Positions 51,260 to 60,587 of a stretch of DNA of 64,000 nt are shown one piece after another (the stretch's first letter is position 1; each line of letters begins with the position of its first letter). The notes beneath the pieces were generated by a model. That model was not told the origin of the DNA. It made no database searches and was given only the letters and a program-made list of their open reading frames with translations. The translations under genes and the position numbers were made by a program. This stretch comes from Streptomyces sp. NBC_01314. Lineage in GTDB: Bacteria; Actinomycetota; Actinomycetes; Streptomycetales; Streptomycetaceae. Location: positions 7,440,001 through 7,504,000 of the forward strand of contig NZ_CP108394.1 in NCBI RefSeq assembly GCF_041435215.1, given 5' to 3'.

Positions 51260-53320
51260 CTAGGCGAGCGCCTCGCTCGGTTCGCCTTCCGTGAGTTCGT
51301 CGCTCGCCTCCCGGGGAGACGGCAGATCGTCGACGAGGCGGGACTCCATCCGCACCCGGCGGTCGTCGGCCTTGGCGCAGAGCGCCTTCACCGCGGAGTC
51401 GAAGCGGACCAGCGACGGCGGGTCGGAGGGGCCGAGCAGCTGTTCCTTGAGGTCGGCGCGGGCCTTGGTGAAGAGGTCCTTCTCGGGGTCGCGGACCGAG
51501 TCGAGGAGGGCCGGGACGCCGTCAGCCCCCGGCGTCAGGACGACACCCGCGGAGACCGTCGGGAAGGCCGCGCGGAACGCCGCCTCCGGCAGTCCGGACG
51601 TGTTGGCGACCGAGTACGGCTTCTCGCTGGACAGCCAGTCGGAGACCACCGACGAGACATCGCTGATCAGCAGGTCCGACGCGTTGAAGCAGGCGAAGAT
51701 CGCGGGCCGCGCCTCGGTGATGATCCTGTGCTCCCACTCCGGGAACGACGCCCAGTACGCCCTCTCCCAGGCCAGCGTCGCCTCGGAGATCGCCGCCGCA
51801 CGGTCCCCACTGGGCGTGCCCTGCAACAGCATCCGCTCCATCTCGTCCGCGCTGGTACGGAACGACGTGGAGGTCAGCTTGTCCAACTCGGCCGTACGAC
51901 GGGCGAGTTCGGCCACCGCTTCCGCACCCGGCCGCGCGCCCGAGCGCTTCGTGTTGGCCTCGCGGATCATCGCCTTGATGCGCTCGTTCGCGACTCCCGC
52001 GCGCGGGTCGACCGAGCCGGTCATCGGGTGCGGCTTGTAGAGCAGCCGGACCCCGTCGTCGGCGAGGAGCTCCCGGACGATGTTCTCGCCGGCCAGGACC
52101 ACGGACGTGTTGCCGGGGTTGCCGTCCCAGCCCTCCCAGGTGGGGGCGTAGAGGACGGTCGTGTACGTGCCGGTCGGCGGGCCCGCGTACGGGCGGATCG
52201 GCGCCAGCTGCGGGCGGCCGACCTCGACGATGTCCTTGTCCTCGACGCCGACGTCGGCGAGCGCGTACCGCTCGCGCGCCGCGGGACCGGCGACCCACAC
52301 CTCGTCGTACGCCTTCGCATACGGGTTGCAGGAGGACAGCTTGTCGCTCTCGCCGTGGTTGATGAAGGCGTGCTTGACGGTGGGGATGCGCAGCACCTGG
52401 GAGGTCTTCGCGGCGTTGGCCGGGTGCAGCATCATCTTCAGCGTCGAGGTCTCCAGGGAGAACATCGTCGAGACCTTCGGGAAGCAGATGACCGGCACGT
52501 CCGTCGCGTCGATCTTCTGGACCATGAAGCGCTCACGCAGCACGATCAGGGGCTTCTCCAGCTGGGAGAGCGTGGAGAGCCACATGTTCGCCTGGTACGC
52601 CGACGTCGTACCGCCGGAGAAGTACATCGCGGTGGTCGGCCGGTACTCGGCGAGCCACTGGTCCAGCCACTCCATGACCTGCTGCTCGCTCTTCGCGCGC
52701 TTCCTCGGCAGCAGCCAGGTCGCCAGGTGCGCGGTGCCCAGGAAGAGCAGAACAACCCCGGCGCCGACCCCGGCGAAGCCCCAGACGGCGTCCTGCGTGG
52801 CCGCGGTGAGCAACAGGCCGGCCGTGATCGGCAGGGAGAAGGTGAGCAGCCGGTGGGCCTGGCGGCGGGCCAGGATGCGCGGCGGGGAGGCGGTCAGACG
52901 CAGCTCGGAGGCGTCGATGTTGCGGGTCACGATCGGCAGCGTCCGGGTGCGGCGGACCAGTACCGAGACGGCCTGGCAGGTGAAGTGCACCGCGTAGAAG
53001 CCGATGATGCCGACCAGGAGCGGGGCCTGCTCGCGCAGCGGGTCGATGCCGTCGATGCGCAGCAACCCCACCAGGACCAGCATGTCGCGCAGCAGCTGAC
53101 GCACCAGCGCGTCGAAGCGGACCTTGCCCAGAGGTGCGAGCAGTCCGGGATCCCGGTACTGCAGGAAGGTGTCCAGTAGGAGGCCCGCCGCGCTCGCGGC
53201 GACGAACACGGGAATGTTCGGCAGCAGCGCGGAAACGATCTGGGCCGTGAAGAGCGCGAACATCGCGAACAGCGCTGACAGCTGCGCGATGCGGCGGGGT
53301 GCGAGGCCTGCGGAGGGCAC
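51260..53320 (-). CDS. TagF-like glycerophosphotransferase / wall-glycopolymer polymerase (PdtA-like)
   Basis: Membrane-anchored member of the CDP-glycerol glycerophosphotransferase family, 686 residues. About six N-terminal helices (to residue 210) precede the GT-B-like TagF domain with 'HAFINHGESDKLSSCNPYAK', 'TVLYAPTWEGWDGN', 'LLYKPHPMTGSVD' and 'LISDVSSVVSDWLSSEKPYS', all motifs of the family's active site. In S. coelicolor the gene in this position (SCO2592, pdtA, from memory) is needed for polydiglycosylphosphate in the spore wall and works with the Mre complex, which fits the mre cluster 17 kb away. GTG start with AGGAG nine bases upstream. The donor substrate cannot be read from the sequence. 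Confidence 0.82.
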   Translation of the reverse strand: MPSAGLAPRRIAQLSALFAMFALFTAQIVSALLPNIPVFVAASAAGLLLDTFLQYRDPGLLAPLGKVRFDALVRQLLRDMLVLVGLLRIDGIDPLREQAPLLVGIIGFYAVHFTCQAVSVLVRRTRTLPIVTRNIDASELRLTASPPRILARRQAHRLLTFSLPITAGLLLTAATQDAVWGFAGVGAGVVLLFLGTAHLATWLLPRKRAKSEQQVMEWLDQWLAEYRPTTAMYFSGGTTSAYQANMWLSTLSQLEKPLIVLRERFMVQKIDATDVPVICFPKVSTMFSLETSTLKMMLHPANAAKTSQVLRIPTVKHAFINHGESDKLSSCNPYAKAYDEVWVAGPAARERYALADVGVEDKDIVEVGRPQLAPIRPYAGPPTGTYTTVLYAPTWEGWDGNPGNTSVVLAGENIVRELLADDGVRLLYKPHPMTGSVDPRAGVANERIKAMIREANTKRSGARPGAEAVAELARRTAELDKLTSTSFRTSADEMERMLLQGTPSGDRAAAISEATLAWERAYWASFPEWEHRIITEARPAIFACFNASDLLISDVSSVVSDWLSSEKPYSVANTSGLPEAAFRAAFPTVSAGVVLTPGADGVPALLDSVRDPEKDLFTKARADLKEQLLGPSDPPSLVRFDSAVKALCAKADDRRVRMESRLVDDLPSPREASDELTEGEPSEALA

Positions 53321-53580
53321 GGGCTGGGCTCCTGCGGAGAATGCGTCGGACGGAGGGGGAGTGAGAGTCTGGGGGTGGCCTGAGGAAGGCCGATCCCTGA
53401 CCGTATGACCTAGGGAGGCCGGGGAGCAATCTTCTGTGGGAACAATCGCCAGAGGTCGGACATAACGCCTGGAACCTTGAGGGGCGTCTCAGCATCTTCT
53501 CCCAAAGGGCTCAGAGACGGAGACCCGCCGCCCCCGCCGGGATCCGGCGCCGTCCGCCCCTCGAAATGACAACGCCTCCG

Positions 53581-53607
53581 CTCCGCACGCTCCCGTAGAT
53601 TGCGGAG
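53581..53607 (+). promoter_or_regulatory. proB promoter -10 inside an inverted repeat
   Basis: TAGATT (53596-53601) is a good -10 about 118 bases before the chosen proB start. It is enclosed by the inverted repeat CTCCGC (53581-53586) / GCGGAG (53602-53607), which could be an operator. No other gene is seen in the 53321-53719 gap between the divergent genes. Confidence 0.45.
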
Positions 53608-53719
53608 TGCACACACCGGGCTGTTCGGAGCATTGGGGATAGGCGTGTCAGCGGCAACAAGGGCAGGAGGGGTGGCCCGAAGGGCCTCGGTTGAGGGCGG
53701 TGGTGGGAGACGGGCGGGC

Positions 53720-54826
53720 GTGGCGGAAGCGCACCGGATCGTCGTCAAGGTGGGCTCCTCGTCGCTGACGACGGCGTCCGGCGGCCTCGACGCGGACCGG
53801 GTGGACGCCCTGGTGGACGTCCTCGCCAAGGCCCGCAGCGGGGGAGAGCGGGAGGTCGTACTGGTCTCGTCCGGCGCCATCGCCGCCGGACTCGCCCCGC
53901 TGGGCCTGCGCCGCCGCCCCAAGGACCTCGCCCGGCAGCAGGCCGCCGCCAGCGTCGGCCAGGGCCTGCTGGTGGCCCGCTACACGGCCTCCTGCGCCCG
54001 TCACGGCATCCGCGTCGGCCAGGTGCTCCTCACCTCCGACGACATGAGCCGCCGCGCCCACCACCGCAACGCCTCCCGCACCCTCGACAAGCTCCTCGCG
54101 ATGGGCGCGCTGCCGGTCGTCAACGAGAACGACACCGTCGCCACGGACGAGATCCGCTTCGGCGACAACGACCGCCTCGCCGCCCTCGTCGCCCACCTCG
54201 TACGGGCGGATCTGCTGGTCCTGCTGTCGGACGTGGACGGTGTGTACGACGGAGACCCCAGCAGGCCCGGCACGTCGCGGATAGCGGACGTACGAGGGCC
54301 CGAGGACCTCGCGCACGTGGAGATCGGCAGCGCCGGAAAGGCGGGCGTCGGCACCGGTGGCATGGTCACCAAGGTCGAGGCGGCCGCGATCGCCACCGGG
54401 GCGGGCATCCCCGTGGTCCTGACGAGCGCCGTCCACGCGGCCGACGCGCTCGGCGGCCGGGACACGGGGACGTACTTCCACCCGACCGGCAAGCGTTCCG
54501 CCGACCGGCTGCTGTGGCTCCAGCACGCCTCCACCCCGCAGGGCGCGCTCATCCTCGACGACGGGGCCGTACGCGCGGTCGTCGAGCGCCGCACCTCACT
54601 GCTGCCGGCCGGTATCGCGGCCGTCGAGGGCGATTTCATCGCCGGCGACCCCGTGGAGCTGCGCGACGGCACGGGCCGGGCGGTCGCACGCGGGCTCGTG
54701 AACTTCGACGCCAAGGAGATCCCCCAGCTGATCGGCCGCTCGACCCGGGAACTGGCGCGCGAGCTGGGTCCCGCGTACGAACGAGAGGTCGTACACAGGG
54801 ACGACCTCGTCCTCCTGCGCCCCTGA
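53720..54826 (+). CDS. proB: Glutamate 5-kinase
   Basis: First step of proline synthesis, phosphorylating glutamate; feedback-inhibited by proline in related enzymes. 368 residues from the GTG at 53720, the same length as the enterobacterial enzyme. Amino-acid-kinase domain: 'RIVVKVGSSSLTTASGGLDA', 'VSSGAIAAGLAPLGL', 'VVNENDTVATDEIRFGDNDR', and 'GTGGMVTKVEAA'. A C-terminal PUA domain follows ('FIAGDPVELRDGTGRAVARG'). An in-frame GTG at 53645 with GGGGA five bases upstream is an alternative that adds 25 residues of Arg/Gly-rich sequence. The operon partner proA lies after one unknown gene. Confidence 0.95.
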   Translation: MAEAHRIVVKVGSSSLTTASGGLDADRVDALVDVLAKARSGGEREVVLVSSGAIAAGLAPLGLRRRPKDLARQQAAASVGQGLLVARYTASCARHGIRVGQVLLTSDDMSRRAHHRNASRTLDKLLAMGALPVVNENDTVATDEIRFGDNDRLAALVAHLVRADLLVLLSDVDGVYDGDPSRPGTSRIADVRGPEDLAHVEIGSAGKAGVGTGGMVTKVEAAAIATGAGIPVVLTSAVHAADALGGRDTGTYFHPTGKRSADRLLWLQHASTPQGALILDDGAVRAVVERRTSLLPAGIAAVEGDFIAGDPVELRDGTGRAVARGLVNFDAKEIPQLIGRSTRELARELGPAYEREVVHRDDLVLLRP

Positions 54827-54977
54827 CCAGCGGCCCCATGGAGGGGGCAGAGCGCGGGCCCCGGCAGTGCGCGTTCCGTAAAACCGCCACGCGAAGCCCC
54901 CGAGCCTGCTCAACTTTGACTCGGGGAGATTCCGCACGACCTATTGCGAAGCACGAATCGTTGCGAAGGAGGCCGTC

Positions 54978-55454
54978 GTGAGACGAGTGCGCCCCGGGGC
55001 CGCGGTGTCCCGTGGTGGTGGCACCTCCCGTGCGACCGGCGAGGAGCGGACACTCACCAGCGTCGCCGCCTCGGACACGTACGAGGGCGACATCGCCGAG
55101 AAGCCGCAGGACCTGCCCCGGCTGTGGCACGTCACGCTGAGCGTCTCCGGAGCCGAGGCCCCCCTCAAGGAGGTGCGGCGCGGCCTGGAACAGCTCGCCC
55201 ACGACCACCCCTTCCTGCTGACCAGCCGCTATGCCCACGACCACGCCGAGATCCGCTACTGGGAGGAGGCCCGCGACCTCCACGACGCGGCCGCCGTCGC
55301 CCTGCGCCTGTGGGGCGAGCACCGCCGGACCGCCGGGCTGCCGCCCTGGGAGATCGTCGGCCTGGAGGTCATCGACCGCCAGACCTACCACCAGCGGATC
55401 GCCGAGGGGTTCGGGCCGGCCCCGGCCACACCCGTAGGGGTCCATCCCTTTTGA
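54978..55454 (+). CDS. Conserved hypothetical protein between proB and proA
   Basis: 158 residues, function unknown. About 40 residues of disordered basic N-terminus precede a compact alpha/beta domain: '[20 protein letters not shown]', '[20 protein letters not shown]', '[20 protein letters not shown]', '[20 protein letters not shown]'. The His/Asp/Glu-rich middle might bind metal. GTG start with AAGGAGG six bases upstream is excellent. Its fixed position between proB and proA in streptomycetes hints at a link to proline or envelope metabolism, but nothing in the sequence proves it. Confidence 0.75.
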   Translation: MRRVRPGAAVSRGGGTSRATGEERTLTSVAASDTYEGDIAEKPQDLPRLWHVTLSVSGAEAPLKEVRRGLEQLAHDHPFLLTSRYAHDHAEIRYWEEARDLHDAAAVALRLWGEHRRTAGLPPWEIVGLEVIDRQTYHQRIAEGFGPAPATPVGVHPF

Positions 55455-55575
55455 CCGTCCCGCCCCGGGGAGCCCGACCGTGCCGTCGGGAGCCCCAGGT
55501 CGGGTGTCCCACGGGGGTGTCTCGCGCTTTGGAACACGCGAGAGACCCCTCCGCCGGGCCCACTACCCTTCCTGT

Positions 55576-56862
55576 ATGACCTCGCTCTCGCCGTACGACT
55601 CCATGACGCCGGTCGCCCGGGCCGCCTACCGTGCCAAGGCCGCCGCCGCCGACCTCGCGCCGCTCCCGCGCGCCGACAAGGACGACGCGCTGCTCGCCAT
55701 CGCCGACGCGCTGGAGGTCCGTACGAGCGAGATCGTCGAGGCCAACGCCAAGGACATCGAGCGGGCCCGCGAGGCCGGCACCAGCGAGGCGATCGTCGAC
55801 CGGCTGACGCTGACCCCGGAGCGGATCCGCGCCATCGCCGCCGACGTCCGTGACGTGGCCGCCCTGCCCGACCCGGTCGGCGAGGTCGTCCGCGGCTCCA
55901 CCCTCCCCAACGGCATCGACCTGCGCCAGGTCCGTGTCCCGCTCGGCGTCGTCGGCATCATCTACGAGGCCCGCCCGAACGTGACCGTGGACGCCGCCGC
56001 GCTCTGCCTGAAGTCCGGCAACGCGGTCCTGCTGCGCGGCTCGTCCTCCGCCTACGAGTCCAACGCCGCCCTCGTACGGGTCCTGCGGGACGCCGTCGGC
56101 GGCGCGGGCCTGCCCGCCGACTCCATCCAGCTCGTCCCCGGCGAGAACCGCGAGTCCGTCCGTGAGCTGATGCGCGCCCGCGGCCTGGTCGACGTCCTCA
56201 TCCCGCGAGGCGGCGCCTCCCTGATCCGCACGGTCGTCGAGGAGTCCACCGTCCCGGTGATCGAGACCGGCACGGGCAACTGCCACGTCTACGTCGACGC
56301 GGGCGCCGACCTCGACACCGCGATCGAGATCCTGATCAACTCCAAGGCCCACCGCGTCAGCGTCTGCAACGCCGCCGAGACCCTCCTCGTCCACCAGGAC
56401 ATCGCCCCCGAGTTCCTGCCCCGCGCCCTCGACGCGCTCGCCGACGCCGGGGTCACGGTCCACGCCGACGAGCGGGTCCTCGCCTACGCCAAGGAGAGCC
56501 GGGCCACGGTCGTGGAGGCCACCACGGAGGACTGGGAGACCGAGTACCTGTCGTACGACATCGCTGCCGCCGTCGTCGACTCGCTCGACCGGGCCGTGGA
56601 GCACATCCGGCTGTGGAGCTCCGGCCACACCGAGGCGATCGTGACGACCTCCCAGCAGGCCGCCCGCCGCTTCACCCAGCTGGTCGACTCCACGACGGTC
56701 GCCGTCAACGCCTCGACGCGGTTCACCGACGGCGGTCAGTTCGGCTTCGGCGCCGAGATCGGCATCTCCACCCAGAAGCTGCACGCCCGGGGCCCGATGG
56801 GCCTGCCCGAGCTGACCAGCACGAAGTACATCGTCACGGGCGACGGACACGTCCGTCGCTAG
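55576..56862 (+). CDS. proA: Gamma-glutamyl phosphate reductase
   Basis: Reduces gamma-glutamyl phosphate to glutamate semialdehyde with NADPH, second step of proline synthesis. 428 residues, aldehyde-dehydrogenase fold: '[20 protein letters not shown]', '[20 protein letters not shown]', and the catalytic Cys in '[20 protein letters not shown]'; '[20 protein letters not shown]' near the end is also conserved. TACCCT ends exactly six bases before the ATG with no ribosome site, so a leaderless transcript separate from proB is predicted. An in-frame upstream start at 55480 is not supported. Confidence 0.96.
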   Translation: MTSLSPYDSMTPVARAAYRAKAAAADLAPLPRADKDDALLAIADALEVRTSEIVEANAKDIERAREAGTSEAIVDRLTLTPERIRAIAADVRDVAALPDPVGEVVRGSTLPNGIDLRQVRVPLGVVGIIYEARPNVTVDAAALCLKSGNAVLLRGSSSAYESNAALVRVLRDAVGGAGLPADSIQLVPGENRESVRELMRARGLVDVLIPRGGASLIRTVVEESTVPVIETGTGNCHVYVDAGADLDTAIEILINSKAHRVSVCNAAETLLVHQDIAPEFLPRALDALADAGVTVHADERVLAYAKESRATVVEATTEDWETEYLSYDIAAAVVDSLDRAVEHIRLWSSGHTEAIVTTSQQAARRFTQLVDSTTVAVNASTRFTDGGQFGFGAEIGISTQKLHARGPMGLPELTSTKYIVTGDGHVRR

Positions 56863-56880
56863 CCGGACGCGGGTCCTGTG

Positions 56881-56916
56881 GGGCGCCGGTCCGTTCCTGT
56901 GAACAGCCTGGCGCCC
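56881..56916 (+). terminator. Terminator of proA
   Basis: GGGCGCC (56881-56887) pairs with GGCGCCC (56910-56916), with an inner GTTC/GAAC pair; 18 bases after the proA stop. Confidence 0.55.
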
Positions 56917-56983
56917 AGTCGGCAGAACGGATGAATTTCCTTACCGTCTGCCCAAATTGACCACTCCGGTCTACGCTGGATCC

Positions 56984-57580
56984 GTGCCGGAGGACGTGGG
57001 GGGCATGCCGTTCCCGGACGGCTGGGAGCCCGACGACGACCGCGACCGCGGGGGTATGGACGAAGAGTTCGCCTCCGTGGTCTTCGACGAGGACTTCGTA
57101 CGGGCGGCCGTGGTCCACGAGCCGACCGCGGTCGAACGTCTGCTCGCGGCGGCGGAGGCCCGCGCCGCGGCCCAGGAGGCCGAGGCCCGCCGGGCGCACT
57201 CCAGAAACGCACGCGGCGACGACGACCGGTACGACGACGGCTTCGGTACGGATTTAGGCCACGGCCGCGACGACGACCTCGAAGACCTCGACGACCCCGA
57301 GATCCTGGAGGCCCGGTTCGGCGCCGACGGGGCCTACGGCAGGCCGTACGGCAAGCAGACCCGCTGGCGCCGGCCCGTCGCCTGGATCCTCGCCCTCGTG
57401 ATGGGCATCGGCATGGTCGCGCTGGCCTTCACCGCGGTCTACCGGGGCGCCTCCTCCAGCCGCGGCGACCAGATCCGGCCCCCCGCCACCACCGGCGTCG
57501 AACCGGGCACCCCGACCAGGCCCTCCGCCTCCGCGGACTACTCCCAGCCGGCGGTGTCGGCGGACCCCCGCACCCCCTGA
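56984..57580 (+). CDS. Membrane protein with SVVFDExFVRAA motif (A)
   Basis: 198 residues, function unknown. A conserved N-terminal patch, 'SVVFDEDFVRAA' (31-42) followed by 'EPTAVERL', precedes an acidic Asp/Arg-rich region (about 85-115), one transmembrane helix ('PVAWILALVMGIGMVALAF', about 137-156) and a short Thr/Pro/Ser extracytoplasmic tail. The next gene has the same N-terminal motif. In S. coelicolor a membrane protein from this neighbourhood (SCO2584, from memory) interacts with the spore-wall complex; whether this is its orthologue I cannot confirm. GTG start with TACGCT exactly six bases upstream: probably leaderless. Confidence 0.75.
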   Translation: MPEDVGGMPFPDGWEPDDDRDRGGMDEEFASVVFDEDFVRAAVVHEPTAVERLLAAAEARAAAQEAEARRAHSRNARGDDDRYDDGFGTDLGHGRDDDLEDLDDPEILEARFGADGAYGRPYGKQTRWRRPVAWILALVMGIGMVALAFTAVYRGASSSRGDQIRPPATTGVEPGTPTRPSASADYSQPAVSADPRTP

Positions 57581-57702
57581 CATGGGCCTGGCGGGCCTTT
57601 GGAGGACGGTTCGCCGCTTGTGCGCGAACCTGGTGAGGACCTGTCAGAACTTGTCGTGTACCGGTGCGTTTACCGAGGCCCCAGAAGACCTACTCTCCAT
57701 GT

Positions 57703-58773
57703 ATGGGCGGGCCTGGAAATCCACCTGAGGGGGCTCCCGAGGGCGCCCCCGGCGGTGGGGAGGACGAATACCGATCCGTCGTCTTCGACGAATCGTTCGT
57801 CCGCGCTGCCCGCCTTCAGGAATTCTCCGCCCAGGAGCGCCTCTCCGACCACGCTCCCGCCGTCCGCCGCCGCCCGCCCATGCGCCGCGGCCTCTCCCGG
57901 CAGGCCCTGATCCTCGTCCTCCTGGTCGCCCTCGCCTTCGGCACCGCGATCTACATGGGCGTGCGCCACCCGTACGACACCCCGGCCGCGAAGCCCACCG
58001 AGCCGCTCCGGATGACGGTGATCCCGCTGTCCCCGCAGTCCGCGGTGCCCGGCGCCGAGGATGTCGAGACGCTGTACGCGCACAGCCCGGCCGCCCAGTT
58101 CCGGATCGGAGCCGAGGGCATCACGATGCCGGCCACCCGGCGTACCGAGCACTTCACCGACAGTCAGATCGTCTCCGCGCTGATCATCGCCAAGGAGTAC
58201 CTCGTCGCCTCCGCGCTCGACCCGGAGGTGCTCGGCGGCACCACCGTCCAGCCCGTACGCCGACTGCTCGACTCGGAGCAGCTCGACCAGTTCGAGCAGA
58301 GTTTCGACCATCCGTCGGCCGACGGGCGGCACGCCCCCACCGGCTGGCTGGTCCGCTTCGACCCGTCCCGCGCGGAACTCGCCGACCGCAAGATCCGCGT
58401 CCAGGGCACCCTCCAGGCCGCCGAGTTCGACTCCGGCACCCTGGAGGTCGTCGCCGCCCACACCCTCGTGTACGCGCTGCGGCCGGCGGGCGACACAGCC
58501 GGGGCGGAGGCCTCGCTGTTCACGGTCCGGCGCGAGCTGCACTTCCGCTTCGACCAGGACGACCTGCGCACCCACCAGGTCGAAGTCGTCGTCTCCTACG
58601 TCCAGGCCGGTCCGCTGGCCTGCGCCGACGACGCCACGAACCATCTGCGCCCGCTCCTCGCCGGCCAGACGGCCAAGGAGGGCGGCCCGTCCGCCGGGAC
58701 CGACCCGTACGGCACGGGCGCCGCCACGGCCCTGTGCGGCACCCTCGCGCAGAGCGCCCAGCCGAAGGTGTGA
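57703..58773 (+). CDS. Membrane protein with SVVFDExFVRAA motif (B)
   Basis: 356 residues, function unknown. N-terminal motif 'SVVFDESFVRAA' (25-36) then 'EFSAQERL', as in the preceding gene; basic 'RRRPPMRRGLSR'; one transmembrane helix ('ALILVLLVALAFGTAIYMGV', about 66-85); and a large extracytoplasmic domain of about 260 residues with a single probable disulfide ('GPLACADDATNHL' and 'ATALCGTLAQ'). 'TDSQIVSALIIAKEYLVASA' and 'GWLVRFDPSRAELADRKIRV' look conserved but match no enzyme I know. TACTCT lies exactly six bases before the ATG: probably leaderless. Confidence 0.78.
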   Translation: MGGPGNPPEGAPEGAPGGGEDEYRSVVFDESFVRAARLQEFSAQERLSDHAPAVRRRPPMRRGLSRQALILVLLVALAFGTAIYMGVRHPYDTPAAKPTEPLRMTVIPLSPQSAVPGAEDVETLYAHSPAAQFRIGAEGITMPATRRTEHFTDSQIVSALIIAKEYLVASALDPEVLGGTTVQPVRRLLDSEQLDQFEQSFDHPSADGRHAPTGWLVRFDPSRAELADRKIRVQGTLQAAEFDSGTLEVVAAHTLVYALRPAGDTAGAEASLFTVRRELHFRFDQDDLRTHQVEVVVSYVQAGPLACADDATNHLRPLLAGQTAKEGGPSAGTDPYGTGAATALCGTLAQSAQPKV

Positions 58774-58930
58774 CGGGGCCCGGCCGGGAGGATCGTGCGG
58801 AGAGTGTGTGCGGGCGCTCGGTCCCGGCGTGCCCGTCCCCTGTGTGAACTCCGCTGCCGAGCGTCATCCGCATCGGCTCGCCGCCCCTGCCGCGGGTGCG
58901 TTCGGCCGGGCACTCACGGCCCGCATACCG

Positions 58931-58986
58931 ACGCGACGAGCGCCCGGCGCGAGGGGACAGATCCTCGCGCCGGGCGCTCGTCGCGT
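58931..58986. terminator. 24-bp hairpin, bidirectional terminator
   Basis: A perfect 24-bp inverted repeat (58931-58954 with 58963-58986, 8-base loop) between the convergent membrane-protein and M48-protease genes, 20 bases from the protease stop: the longest perfect stem in the window. Confidence 0.85.
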
Positions 58987-59005
58987 CAGTGGCGGTCGCC
59001 GTGCG

Positions 59006-60142
59006 TCACTCGTCGTCCCGGGGCCTGTCCTCCTGGGCGGTGTCCGTACCGCCGCCCCGACCGGCGTCGGCGTCGGTGGCCGGGTCGCCGCCGGCGCCCT
59101 TCCTGGCGGCGTTGCCGAAGCCGCGCCGGACCCGGCCGCCGAGGTCGCCCGCGCCGCCCGCGATGTCGGTGACCAGCTTCATCAGCGGGTCCTTGGAGTT
59201 CTTCACACTGCTCGTGTAGTGCGTGGCCGACTCGCGGAAGGAGTCGGTCACCGAGGTGTCCTTGTCCTCGTCGCGCCGCGGGTAGTGCCCGTCCATGACC
59301 CGCTGGAAGTCGCGGGACTCGGCCCACTTCTTCAGCTCGGCCGCGCGCACGGTGGTGAAGGGGTGCGAGCGGGGCAGCACGTTGAGGATCTTGAGGACGG
59401 AGTCGCGCAGGTCGCCCCCGGCCTCGTACTCCTCGGCCTGCGCGAGGAACGCGTCCACGTTCATCTCGTGCAGGTGGTTGCCGCCCGCGATCTTCATCAG
59501 ACCGCGCATCGACGCCTGGACGTCCTGGCCGACCAGCAGGCCCGCACGGTCGGCGGACAGCTCCGACTTGCGGAACCACTCGCGCAGCGCGGTCACGATC
59601 GCCATGATCGCGATGTTCCCCAGCGGGATCCAGGCGATCTTCAGGGCGAGGCTCGTCAGGAAGAGCAGTATCGTCCGGTACACCGAGTGGCCGGAGAGCG
59701 CGTGGCCCACCTCGTGCCCGATGACGGCCCGCATCTCCTCCTCGTCGAGCAGTTCGACGAGCCCGGTGGTGACGACGATGATCGGCTCGTCCAGACCGAT
59801 GCACATCGCGTTCGGCTGCGGGTCCTGGTTCACATACATCGGCGGGACCTTCTCCAGGTCCAGGATGTAACACGCGTCCCGCAGCATGTCGTTGAGGTGG
59901 GTGAACTGCTGGTCCGAGACCCGTACGGAGTCGGACAGGAACAGCAGCCTGAGGCTGCGTTCCGGCAGCAGACCGCTGAGTGCCTTGAACACCGTGTCGA
60001 AGCCGCTGAGCTTGCGCAGCGCGACCAGCGCCGAGCGGTCCGCGGGGTGTTCGTACGCCCGGGAGGAGATCCCCTCGAAGCGCCTGCGCTGCCTGCTCGG
60101 CACGTTCTCGTGCGCGTTCTGCTCGTGGCTGTCGTCCGGCAT
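59006..60142 (-). CDS. M48-family metallopeptidase (HtpX-like)
   Basis: Zinc-dependent membrane protease, 378 residues. Catalytic HExxH is 'HEVGH' in 'MRAVIGHEVGHALSGHSVYR', with the third zinc ligand Glu in 'SELSADRAGLLVGQD'. Two hydrophobic helices follow the active site ('ILLFLTSLALKIAWIPLGNI', 'IAIMAIVTAL'), as in HtpX/Oma1-type enzymes that clear damaged membrane proteins. The N-terminal region before it binds no obvious domain; the C-terminus is Gly/Asp/Arg-rich and disordered. The ATG at 60142 follows GGGGGAAAC; a TTG nine codons upstream is less likely. Confidence 0.88.
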   Translation of the reverse strand: MPDDSHEQNAHENVPSRQRRRFEGISSRAYEHPADRSALVALRKLSGFDTVFKALSGLLPERSLRLLFLSDSVRVSDQQFTHLNDMLRDACYILDLEKVPPMYVNQDPQPNAMCIGLDEPIIVVTTGLVELLDEEEMRAVIGHEVGHALSGHSVYRTILLFLTSLALKIAWIPLGNIAIMAIVTALREWFRKSELSADRAGLLVGQDVQASMRGLMKIAGGNHLHEMNVDAFLAQAEEYEAGGDLRDSVLKILNVLPRSHPFTTVRAAELKKWAESRDFQRVMDGHYPRRDEDKDTSVTDSFRESATHYTSSVKNSKDPLMKLVTDIAGGAGDLGGRVRRGFGNAARKGAGGDPATDADAGRGGGTDTAQEDRPRDDE

Positions 60143-60240
60143 GTTTCCCCCATGCGTCTGTTTGCCCAAGTTGCCCCCGAAGCGGGGTCCAGCCTAGGCG
60201 GAGTTACCGTGGCAGGGCATCAACCGTAAGGAGCGATCTC

Positions 60241-60411
60241 ATGGGGCATCTCCCGCACCTGCCGGCATCCGCCTGGCTCACCGAGGCCGCGGACGCCGCC
60301 GCGAAGGAACAGGGAGCCGGCAACCTGCTGCGTGTGGTGCTGATCGTGATGGTCCTGGGCTCCGTCCTGATGGCGTGGTTCCTTCTGCGGGGTTACAAGC
60401 GGGATCGATGA
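60241..60411 (+). CDS. 56-residue membrane microprotein ending YKRDR
   Basis: ATG with AAGGAG eight bases upstream opens a 56-codon frame: 'MGHLPHLPASAWLTEAADAA', a polar Ala/Lys/Glu stretch, then one transmembrane helix 'LLRVVLIVMVLGSVLMAWFL' and a basic tail ending 'RGYKRDR'. GC at third positions is high throughout, supporting real coding. Tail and size match the next microprotein. Function unknown; possibly a regulator of a membrane complex such as the adjacent M48 protease (inference). Confidence 0.7.
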   Translation: MGHLPHLPASAWLTEAADAAAKEQGAGNLLRVVLIVMVLGSVLMAWFLLRGYKRDR

Positions 60412-60587
60412 CGCCCGCCGACGGGAAGGACGTACGGCGCACGCGAACGGTTGCTCGTACGCGAAGTACGCGCCCGGCGGCGCCCGTGTTCACTCCTGGA
60501 CGGAGTCGACGTGATCGCGGCCGAGGCTCCCGCTTACGATGGGCGGGTCTCCATCCCGATCCCACCACCGGATAGGTCACGCCGACG

